Shown piece by piece: positions 57,532 to 64,000 of a DNA stretch of 64,000 nucleotides. The translations under genes were made by a program, and so were the position numbers. The stretch comes from G025836975 sp048751585 (GTDB taxonomy: Bacteria; Pseudomonadota; Gammaproteobacteria; Burkholderiales; Burkholderiaceae_B): assembly GCF_048751585.1 (NCBI RefSeq), contig NZ_JAZHOB010000010.1:124001-188000 (forward strand). Reading direction: 5' to 3'. The first letter of the stretch is position 1; every line of letters starts with the position of its first letter. The notes below the pieces were generated by a model. It did not search any database and was not told the DNA's origin. It saw nothing but the letters and a program-made list of their open reading frames with translations.

Positions 57532-60126
57532 ATGCGATTCGATAAATTGACAACGAAATTCCAGCAGGCCATTGCCGATGCGCAAAGCCTGGCTGTGAAG
57601 CATGATAATCCTTACATCGAACCCGCCCACGTCCTGGCTGCTTTGCTGGCCGACACGGACAGCGGCGCCGCCAGCCTTCTTGCGCGTGCCGGCGTGGCGG
57701 CAAATCGCCTGGGGCCGGCCCTGAATGCCCAGATAGAAGGCTTTCCCCAGGTACAGGGCGCCGAAGGCAACATTCAGGTCAGCCGCGAACTGCAGGCGGC
57801 GCTGGCGCGCACCGACAAAGAAGCCTCCAACCGGGGCGACGCCTACATTGCCAGCGAGCTCTTTTTGCTGGCAATGTCCGACGACAAGGGCGAAACTGGC
57901 CGGCTTCTGCGCGAATCGGGCTTGCAGCGAAAGGCGCTGGAAACGGCCATCGAAGCCGTGCGCGGCGGCGCGTCGATATCGGATTCCGAAGGTGAATCCA
58001 ACCGCGAGGCCCTCTCCAAGTACACCACCGATCTGACCGAGCGCGCCCGGCAGGGCAAGCTGGACCCCGTGATCGGCCGGGACGATGAAATCCGCCGGTC
58101 CATTCAGATACTGCAGCGCCGCACCAAGAATAATCCCGTGCTCATCGGCGAACCCGGCGTGGGCAAGACGGCCATCGTCGAAGGCTTGGCGCAACGCATC
58201 GTCAACAACGAGGTTCCCGAGACGCTGAAGGGCAAGCGGGTGCTGTCGCTGGACATGGCCGCCTTGCTGGCCGGCGCCAAATACCGCGGCGAGTTCGAAG
58301 AGCGCCTGAAAGCCGTCCTTAAGGAACTGTCCCAGGACGATGGCCAGACCATCGTGTTCATCGATGAGCTGCACACCATGGTGGGCGCGGGCAAGGCCGA
58401 GGGCGCCATGGATGCGGGCAATATGCTCAAGCCCGCCTTGTCGCGCGGCGAGCTGCATTGCATCGGCGCCACCACGCTGGACGAGTACCGCAAGTACATT
58501 GAAAAGGATGCCGCGCTGGAGCGCCGCTTCCAGAAGGTGTTCATCAACGAGCCCGATGTCGAATCCACCATCGCCATCCTGCGCGGATTGCAAGAACGCT
58601 ACGAACTGCACCATGGCGTTGCTATCACCGATCCGGCCATTGTGGCGGCTGCGGAGCTGTCCAACCGCTATATCACCGACCGCTTCCTGCCGGACAAGGC
58701 CATAGACCTGATTGACGAGGCGGCGGCGCGCATCCGCATGGAGATCGACTCCAAGCCCGAAGTGATGGACAAGCTGGATCGCCGCATCATTCAATTGAAG
58801 ATCGAACGCGAAGCGGTCAACAAGGATACGGACGAAAGTTCGCAGCGCCGCCTGAAGGCCATTGAAGACGAGCTCGTGAAATTGCAGCGCGAGTACAACG
58901 ACTACGAAGAGGTCTGGAAAGCCGAAAAGGCCGCGGTGCAGGGCTCCCAGACGATCAAGGAAGAAATCGAACGTACCCGGGCTGAAATGGCCGAGCTGCA
59001 ACGCAAGGGCCAGTTCGATAAATTGGCCGAGCTGCAATACGGCAAGCTGCCCGAGCTGGAAGGCCGCCTGCAAGCCGCCGAGGCTGGGCAGCAGGCCGCC
59101 GCCGCGTCCGAGCAACCGCGCCTTTTGCGCACTCAGGTCGGCGCCGAAGAGATCGCGGAAGTCGTGTCGCGGGCGACGGGCATCCCTGTGGCCAAGATGA
59201 TGCAGGGCGAGCGCGACAAGCTGCTGAAGATGGAAGACTTTCTGCATCAGCGCGTGGTGGGCCAGAACGAAGCCGTCAGCCTGGTGGCCGATGCCATCCG
59301 CCGCTCGCGTGCGGGTCTGTCGGATCCATCCCGCCCTTATGGCTCTTTTCTCTTCCTGGGCCCCACCGGGGTGGGGAAGACGGAATTGACCAAGGCGCTG
59401 GCCAGCTTCCTGTTCGATTCGGACGATCACATGATACGCATCGACATGAGCGAGTTCATGGAGAAGCATTCGGTGGCTCGCCTGATCGGAGCGCCTCCCG
59501 GCTACGTCGGCTACGAAGAGGGCGGCTACCTGACCGAGGCCGTGCGCCGCAAGCCGTATAGCGTCATTTTGCTGGACGAGGTCGAGAAGGCGCATCCGGA
59601 TGTGTTCAACATCCTTTTGCAGGTGCTGGACGACGGCCGCCTGACCGATGGGCAGGGGCGCACGGTGGATTTCCGCAACACGGTCATCATCATGACGTCC
59701 AACCTGGGCTCGCAGCACATCCAGAGCATGGCGGGGCAGCCCTACGATGTGGTCAAGGAGGTTATCTGGGACGAGCTCAAGCAGTCGTTCCGGCCCGAGT
59801 TCCTGAACCGGATCGATGAGGTGGTGGTGTTCCATGGCCTGGAGGCCAAGCACATCGAGTCGATTGCACGCATACAGCTGCAACGGCTGGGGCAGCGACT
59901 GGCGCAGAAGGAAATGCGGCTGGAAGTGTCGGATGCGGCGTTGGCGCAGTTGGCCCGGGCCGGCTTCGACCCGGTCTTCGGAGCGCGGCCTTTGAAGCGG
60001 GCGATTCAGCAGCATATCGAGAACCCGATTGCGCGCCTGATACTGGAGGGCAAATTCGGCCCGAAGGATGTGGTGCCTGTGGATTGGCAGGGCGACAAGT
60101 TCGTGTTCTCGCGGACGCTGCAGTAG
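57532..60126 (+). CDS. clpB: ATP-dependent disaggregase ClpB
   Basis: Hexameric AAA+ chaperone that pulls proteins out of aggregates with DnaK. ATG 57532 (MRFDKLTTKFQQAIADAQSL) is preferred over 57502; this gives 864 residues. Order: Clp_N domain (1-150), first AAA+ with GEPGVGKT and VIFIDELHT-like VFIDELHTMVGAG, the coiled middle domain (about 410-530), second AAA+ with GPTGVGKTELTKALA, and the C-terminal small domain. No ClpP-binding loop is expected. Confidence 0.97.
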   Translation: MRFDKLTTKFQQAIADAQSLAVKHDNPYIEPAHVLAALLADTDSGAASLLARAGVAANRLGPALNAQIEGFPQVQGAEGNIQVSRELQAALARTDKEASNRGDAYIASELFLLAMSDDKGETGRLLRESGLQRKALETAIEAVRGGASISDSEGESNREALSKYTTDLTERARQGKLDPVIGRDDEIRRSIQILQRRTKNNPVLIGEPGVGKTAIVEGLAQRIVNNEVPETLKGKRVLSLDMAALLAGAKYRGEFEERLKAVLKELSQDDGQTIVFIDELHTMVGAGKAEGAMDAGNMLKPALSRGELHCIGATTLDEYRKYIEKDAALERRFQKVFINEPDVESTIAILRGLQERYELHHGVAITDPAIVAAAELSNRYITDRFLPDKAIDLIDEAAARIRMEIDSKPEVMDKLDRRIIQLKIEREAVNKDTDESSQRRLKAIEDELVKLQREYNDYEEVWKAEKAAVQGSQTIKEEIERTRAEMAELQRKGQFDKLAELQYGKLPELEGRLQAAEAGQQAAAASEQPRLLRTQVGAEEIAEVVSRATGIPVAKMMQGERDKLLKMEDFLHQRVVGQNEAVSLVADAIRRSRAGLSDPSRPYGSFLFLGPTGVGKTELTKALASFLFDSDDHMIRIDMSEFMEKHSVARLIGAPPGYVGYEEGGYLTEAVRRKPYSVILLDEVEKAHPDVFNILLQVLDDGRLTDGQGRTVDFRNTVIIMTSNLGSQHIQSMAGQPYDVVKEVIWDELKQSFRPEFLNRIDEVVVFHGLEAKHIESIARIQLQRLGQRLAQKEMRLEVSDAALAQLARAGFDPVFGARPLKRAIQQHIENPIARLILEGKFGPKDVVPVDWQGDKFVFSRTLQ

Positions 60127-60132
60127 GCAAAT

Positions 60133-60170
60133 GCGGGCGGTCGGGCGGCATGGCGCCGCCGGCCGCCCGC
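60133..60170. terminator. Strong hairpin between convergent clpB and EamA gene
   Basis: GCGGGCGG (60133-60140) pairs with CCGCCCGC (60163-60170), and inside it GGCGGC (60144-60149) pairs with GCCGCC (60155-60160). It lies 7 bases after clpB and 8 before the EamA stop. There is no T run, so it may act as a barrier rather than a classical terminator. Confidence 0.5.
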
Positions 60171-60177
60171 TATGTCG

Positions 60178-61074
60178 CTATTCCGGCCGTTGCGGAGCCG
60201 ATGCGCTGCTCGCCGCTTGCGCCGTTTGCCGGAATGCCATGGCCAGGCCGGCCAGGATCGCCGCCAGCCCGGCCAGGGCCAAAGGCGGCATGGCGTTGCC
60301 CAGGATCAGGTAGTCAAGGATGGCGGTGACCACCGGTACCAGGTAGAACAGACTGGTGACGTTGACCACGTTGCCGCTGCGTATCATCCGGTACAGCAGC
60401 AACTGGGCCGCCACCGATATGAGCAGTCCCAGCCATAAAAGGGGAATCAGGAATCCCGGGTTCCACTCGAAGTGGAAGGGCTGGAACGGGGCCAGTAACA
60501 AACACAGCACCAGGGTTGCGGCATACTGCAATGGCAGCACTTGCGCCGGCGCCTGCTGGCTGCGCTTTTGCAGCATGGCGCCCAGCGTCATGCACAGCAA
60601 GGCCCCCAATGCAAAGGCCATGCCCAGCCCGGAGAACTGAGCTCTTGCCAGACTCTGATAAACCACCAATGTCAGGCCGGACAGAGCCAGCAGCAGGCCG
60701 GCAAGTCGCCAGGGGGAATAGCGCCGTTCAGTCAGCAAAAGCGTAAGGATGGGCTGAACGCCCAGCAAGGTGGCGATCAGGCCGGGAGTGATGCCATGCG
60801 CCATAGCCTGGAAGTAGCAGACGGAGTAGCAGCCTATCAGCAGCAGTCCCGTCCCTGCGACCTGCCGGCGTGTTCCGGGAGCGGGCAGCCAGCGCTTGCC
60901 GGGCAGCCCTATCAGCAGCAGCGCGCACAGCGCCACGGAAAAACGCAGGATCAGCAGGGCAAAGACAGAGCCATGGTCCAGGCCCCAGCGGGTGAAGATG
61001 GCCGCGCTGCCCCAGAGCAGCACGAAAGCGGACATGGCGGCATAGGCCGTCCATGTGGATGATTTTGTAGTCAT
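60178..61074 (-). CDS. EamA/DMT family transporter
   Basis: Ten-helix drug/metabolite exporter of 298 residues, made of two EamA repeats. Typical points are the first helix with AFVLLWGSAAIFTRWGL, the repeat end LLLTERRYSPWRLAGLLLAL and the second repeat with SLFYLVPVVTAILDYLILG. The RhaT/YdcZ-like families export amino acids or other metabolites; the substrate is unknown here. Confidence 0.88.
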   Translation of the reverse strand: MTTKSSTWTAYAAMSAFVLLWGSAAIFTRWGLDHGSVFALLILRFSVALCALLLIGLPGKRWLPAPGTRRQVAGTGLLLIGCYSVCYFQAMAHGITPGLIATLLGVQPILTLLLTERRYSPWRLAGLLLALSGLTLVVYQSLARAQFSGLGMAFALGALLCMTLGAMLQKRSQQAPAQVLPLQYAATLVLCLLLAPFQPFHFEWNPGFLIPLLWLGLLISVAAQLLLYRMIRSGNVVNVTSLFYLVPVVTAILDYLILGNAMPPLALAGLAAILAGLAMAFRQTAQAASSASAPQRPE

Positions 61075-61175
61075 GTTGAACTCAACCGTCGAATAAGAAA
61101 CAGGCCCGGCCGTCCGGCGGACGCAGTGGCGTCAGCGCAAATACGGAGTGGAGGCGGGTCGCGTAGCGGGCTGGA

Positions 61176-61331
61176 TCAGCCCTGGGCGATGATGCGCGGC
61201 GGAGGCGGGCTTGCCGCGGCGATGATCGCCGGGGGTGCGACGGAAGAGGGAGGAGGGTTCGTGGCACGCACACCGCCGGCCGCGTAGTTAGCGGCAAGGG
61301 CAAATGATTCGGCGCGTGCAATTGCTGTCAT
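61176..61331 (-). CDS. Possible 51-residue Ala/Pro-rich protein
   Basis: A frame starting MTAIARAESFALAANYAAGG and ending PPPPRIIAQG. The N-terminal 20 residues look like an amphipathic helix and the rest is Pro- and Ala-rich with PPAIIAAASPPPP. No ribosome site is visible, but codon choice is GC-rich at third positions. It lies alone upstream of the EamA gene on the same strand. It may be a real short protein or chance. Confidence 0.3.
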   Translation of the reverse strand: MTAIARAESFALAANYAAGGVRATNPPPSSVAPPAIIAAASPPPPRIIAQG

Positions 61332-61394
61332 GAGGGTGTCGTGCTTGAGAACATAACGCTGGCGTCAAATTCCCATGGCGACCAGTAGGGAAAA

Positions 61395-61467
61395 TATAAC
61401 ATAGTGGTAAAAAGACGATAGGCGGGAAAGCAGATCTTGCCTCGCCTGGCCGGCGGCCGGTTTTTTT
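61395..61467 (+). promoter_or_regulatory. -10 element and terminator-like hairpin ahead of the SRPBCC gene
   Basis: A -10-like TATAAC (61395-61400) is followed by a hairpin CTGGCC (61446-61451) / GGCCGG (61455-61460), loop GGC, and seven T (61461-61467). The hairpin points in the direction of the SRPBCC gene 75 bases downstream, so it could be an attenuator or the end of a short RNA. The rest of 61332-61541 has nothing recognisable apart from a TAGGAGAA site at 61501 that is too far from the start. Confidence 0.4.
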
Positions 61468-61541
61468 CCGCATCCGTTCGAGCGCGATTGCCGCAGGCCG
61501 TAGGAGAACATCCACCTTTTTCTGCCCAAAGGCCATACATC

Positions 61542-61988
61542 ATGACTACTGGAACTGTTCGTCTTCATCGCGTCTTGCGCGCAAGCCCCGAGCGTGTCTA
61601 TCGCGCTTTCCTCGAACCCGACGCTATCGCCAAGTGGTTTCCGCCCTTCGGGTTTACTTGCCAGGTCCACCACATGGACGCCAAGGTTGGCGGGACTCAC
61701 AAGATGTCGTTTCGCAACTTCAGCAGCGGCTCCAGCCATGCGTTCAGCGGCGAGTATCTTGAATTGGTGCCGTTCGAAAAGATCCGCTACTCGGATCAGT
61801 TCGACGATCCGAACTTGCCTGGCCGGATGCTCAACACCATTTCATTGCGGCAGGTGTCCTGCGGGACGGAGCTGAATATCGTACAGGAGGGCGTGCCCGA
61901 AGCCATTCCTGTGGAGATGTGCTATTTGGGCTGGCAGGAGTCGCTTGCTCAATTGGCGAAGCTGGTGGAACCCGAGATTCCCGATTGA
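61542..61988 (+). CDS. SRPBCC (AHSA1-like) domain protein
   Basis: A 148-residue START-fold protein with a hydrophobic pocket. Typical N-terminus TVRLHRVLRASPERVYRAFL with DAIAKWFPPFGFTC, then VGGTHKMSFRNFSSG and the C-terminal GWQESLAQLAKLVEPEI helix. These proteins bind lipids or unknown ligands and are often paired with ArsR regulators; none is next to this one. The start ATG 61542 lacks a close ribosome site. Confidence 0.88.
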   Translation: MTTGTVRLHRVLRASPERVYRAFLEPDAIAKWFPPFGFTCQVHHMDAKVGGTHKMSFRNFSSGSSHAFSGEYLELVPFEKIRYSDQFDDPNLPGRMLNTISLRQVSCGTELNIVQEGVPEAIPVEMCYLGWQESLAQLAKLVEPEIPD

Positions 61989-62124
61989 GCGGGTTTGCAC
62001 AAAAGCGGGCCAGGGACCGGCGGTTCATTTCCCCTGGCCGCCGCTTCGGTCTTCCGGGCCATGGGGCCGTTGCTGGGGAATCCCCCATCAAAGTGTAAAC
62101 TCCTAGGTTTTTGTCCCAGGTGGT

Positions 62125-62865
62125 ATGGTGCAAGAACTACCGCGGCGCACAAGTTCCAGCGGGCCGGCGCTTATCCGCCTGCTTGCCCGCTTGAGCGATG
62201 CCGATATCCTCGAACCTAGGCAATCGCTTCCGGACCGTCTGAGCCAGTGGCTCGGCTGGACGGACGCTATCGCGTTGGCGGCGGCTTTGAATGGCTCTTC
62301 GCCCGCTGCGACGGCAAGCGAAGAGGATCCAGGCAGTGCGGGGCGCAGCTTGTATGTCCGTGTGAAAACAGAGCTGAAAGGCGCGATTGTCGGCGTCAAC
62401 GCGCCTCCGGCGGCCAGGCAGCGGGGCCATAGGGCCGCCCCTGTGCAGGGCGATTCCAAGCCCGCGGAGCCTGTGGAGTTCGCGACGTATCGGCGGCGCT
62501 ACATTTCGCTTCAGCAGGCGATGGAGGCCAGTGTCGCCAATCTGCGTTCGCGCCTGCGCGGCATGCTGGCTTGCCAGCCCGGCATGGCTGGCCTTGCGGG
62601 CGTGGATGCCGCCATGGAGCAGGCCTTGAATGAGCGCGAGTATCGTCTGCTGGCTGGCTTGCCGGCGCTGCTCGAAACGCGCTTCGAACGCTTGCGCCGG
62701 GCCGGCGCGGAGGCGCCCGCCGATGAGCTTGCTGCGTCTCCGGCCGGCGGCGCCGGCGCTTGGCTGGATGTGTTTCACAAGGATATGCAAAGCGTATTAC
62801 TGGCCGAATTGGATATTCGTTTACAACCGGTCGAAGGGATGCTGGCTGCCCTTCGGGCCTGTTAA
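62125..62865 (+). CDS. DUF3348 family protein
   Basis: A 246-residue protein typical of Bordetella and relatives, starting MVQELPRRTSSSGPALIRLL and ARLSDADILEPRQSLPDRLS, then QWLGWTDAIALAAAL. The middle is low-complexity and the C-terminal half is helical with many Arg and Leu. No signal peptide or membrane helix. Function unknown. It is 12 bases from the DUF802 motor-like gene, so the two probably work together. Confidence 0.85.
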   Translation: MVQELPRRTSSSGPALIRLLARLSDADILEPRQSLPDRLSQWLGWTDAIALAAALNGSSPAATASEEDPGSAGRSLYVRVKTELKGAIVGVNAPPAARQRGHRAAPVQGDSKPAEPVEFATYRRRYISLQQAMEASVANLRSRLRGMLACQPGMAGLAGVDAAMEQALNEREYRLLAGLPALLETRFERLRRAGAEAPADELAASPAGGAGAWLDVFHKDMQSVLLAELDIRLQPVEGMLAALRAC

Positions 62866-62877
62866 CCTCAAAACCTT

Positions 62878-64000
62878 ATGAATCGATTTCTTCATTTTCT
62901 TGTATTTGCAGTGGGCCTGGCCGGCGTCTGCTGGATCGGCGCCGGCTACCTGGCTTCGAACCCGCTGGCGCTGGCGGTCACGGCGCTCATTGCCGCCGTC
63001 TACCTGGTCGGCGCGCTGGAGCTATATCGCTATCAGCAGTCCACGTCCACGCTGACCGCGGCGCTGGCGGACCTTTCCGGGCCTCCAGCCAGCCTGAGCG
63101 ACTGGCTCTCCAGGATTCATCCCGCTTTGCGTGTATCGGTGCGGCAGCGCGTCCAGGGCGACCGGGCCGGCTTGCCAGGGCCGCTACTGACCCCGTATCT
63201 CGTGGGATTGCTGGTTTTGCTGGGTATGCTGGGTACTTTCCTGGGCATGGTCGCCACCTTGCGGGGTACCGGCTTGGCACTGGAGGGCGCAACCGACCTG
63301 CAGGCAATCCGCGCATCGCTGGCCGCGCCCGTCAAGGGGCTGGGATTCGCATTCGGCACATCGGTCGCTGGCGTCGCCACGTCGGCGATGCTTGGGCTGT
63401 TGTCCGCTTTGTGCCGCCGCGAGCGTATCCGGGCGGCTCAAATGCTCGATACGAAAATCGCAACGGCATTGCGGGTTTACTCACCGGCTCATCAGCGCGA
63501 TGAGAGTTTCACGCTTTTGCAGCAGCAGACCCAAGGCATGGCTGCCGTGGTGGACAAATTACAAGCCATGATGACGGCCATGGAAAGGCAGGACCGGGTA
63601 TTGAGCGAAGGATTGGCGGCCCGTCAGGACGATTTCCATGTCAAGGCCGAGGCCGCTTATACGCGCCTGGCCGGCTCAGTGGAACAATCTTTAAGGGAAA
63701 GCGTGGCAGAGGGGGCCCGCGCGGCTGCCACGGCGGTCCAGCCCATTGTCGAAACCACGATGGCCGGCCTTGCCCGGGATACCGCGACGTTGCATGATAC
63801 GGTCACGCAGGCTGTGCAGCGGCAATTGGATGGCTTGTCCACTCGTTTCGAAGCCTCGTCGGCCACGGTGGCGGATATCTGGAAAAACGCATTGGCCGAA
63901 CATCAGCGCGCCAGCGACTCGCTGGCGGGCGACCTGCGCTTGTCGCTGGATGGCTACTCGCAAACTTTCGAACAGCGCTCCGCCAGCCTGCTGGACCAGG
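62878..64000 (+). CDS. DUF802 family MotA/TolQ-like membrane protein with coiled tail (3' end outside window)
   Basis: Open frame to the window edge, 374 residues visible. Membrane helices lie at about 5-25, 28-48, 104-127 and 158-178. The third contains LLGMLGTFLGMVATLRG and the fourth follows APVKGLGFAFGTSVAGVATS, the pattern of MotA/TolQ/ExbB proton-channel subunits. After residue 185 a long polar, Ala/Gln/Asp-rich helical region begins (LLQQQTQGMAAVVDKLQAMM and onwards), probably coiled coil in the cytoplasm. The usual partner, an OmpA-like peptidoglycan binder, is expected to the right but not visible. Function unknown. Confidence 0.85.
   Translation, partial: MNRFLHFLVFAVGLAGVCWIGAGYLASNPLALAVTALIAAVYLVGALELYRYQQSTSTLTAALADLSGPPASLSDWLSRIHPALRVSVRQRVQGDRAGLPGPLLTPYLVGLLVLLGMLGTFLGMVATLRGTGLALEGATDLQAIRASLAAPVKGLGFAFGTSVAGVATSAMLGLLSALCRRERIRAAQMLDTKIATALRVYSPAHQRDESFTLLQQQTQGMAAVVDKLQAMMTAMERQDRVLSEGLAARQDDFHVKAEAAYTRLAGSVEQSLRESVAEGARAAATAVQPIVETTMAGLARDTATLHDTVTQAVQRQLDGLSTRFEASSATVADIWKNALAEHQRASDSLAGDLRLSLDGYSQTFEQRSASLLDQ

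Noticed and set aside
57490..60015. Minus-strand open frame of 841 codons opposite clpB
   Set aside because: It is the mirror of a highly conserved GC-rich gene; third-position GC bias removes stops on the opposite strand. The product is low-complexity and has no family features.
61082..61321. Minus-strand frame of 79 codons rich in Pro and Arg
   Set aside because: Typical out-of-frame translation of GC-rich DNA; the neighbouring frame 61176-61331 has a more natural composition and is listed with low confidence instead.
1..64000. CRISPR arrays, rRNA, complete tRNA genes or complete insertion sequences
   Set aside because: No regularly spaced repeats, no rRNA stretches, no T-loop consensus in a tRNA context, and no full transposase gene were found.

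Overview
The window is a high-GC chromosomal segment of a betaproteobacterium. Gene content and order point to the Alcaligenaceae, close to Bordetella, Achromobacter and Pusillimonas: aroA-cmk-rpsA-ihfB-lapAB-hldA-hldD order, a Bug-type orphan solute receptor, a UvrC and L19 very like the Bordetella proteins, a short FixH, and a DUF3348-DUF802 pair. This assignment is inference from protein resemblance; no 16S rRNA, tRNA or CRISPR array is present.

Layout. 1-12.8 kb is housekeeping: aroA (5' cut by the window edge), cmk, rpsA, ihfB, lapA, lapB, the two heptose genes hldA-like and hldD, comEA, cysM, divergent mltB and a histone-deacetylase-like hydrolase, and etfB-etfA. 12.9-23.7 kb is a LysR-controlled catabolic operon (CaiB-type CoA transferase, crotonase, Bug receptor, aldehyde dehydrogenase, LivK-like receptor, 3-hydroxyisobutyrate-type dehydrogenase, quinone reductase, acyl-CoA dehydrogenase); the ETF just upstream is a likely electron acceptor. 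23.8-26.3 kb holds a 1-Cys peroxiredoxin, a possible SOS-controlled small membrane protein, rplS and a Nudix CoA pyrophosphatase. 26.3-29.0 kb is a decayed mobile island: a lone HsdR-N-type nuclease, a tyrosine-recombinase C-terminus relic, a RusA-like scrap and one intact 76-residue gene. rsgA, a Ste24-like M48 protease and orn follow.

31.8-41.0 kb is a phenylacetate catabolic cluster, paaX divergent from paaABCDE-paaN-paaG-paaI-paaK. It runs into acpS, nagZ, uvrC, pgsA, an MFS transporter and convergent queF. aceA then stands alone behind a long AT-rich control region.

49-56.4 kb is the microaerobic respiration locus: a remarkable catalytic-domain-less relative of the CcoI copper ATPase, ccoS, ccoNOQP, ccoG, a short fixH, an unknown membrane protein and fnr itself. 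Exact FNR boxes (TTGAT-N4-ATCAA) lie before the CcoI-like gene, before ccoN and across the paaA promoter. This suggests that the fnr gene here turns on the cbb3 oxidase and turns off the oxygen-requiring phenylacetate pathway when oxygen falls.

The window ends with a LysR regulator, clpB behind a heat-shock-type promoter, an EamA exporter, an SRPBCC protein, and the DUF3348-DUF802 pair. The DUF802 protein looks like a MotA/TolQ-type motor subunit with a long coiled tail and runs off the right edge.
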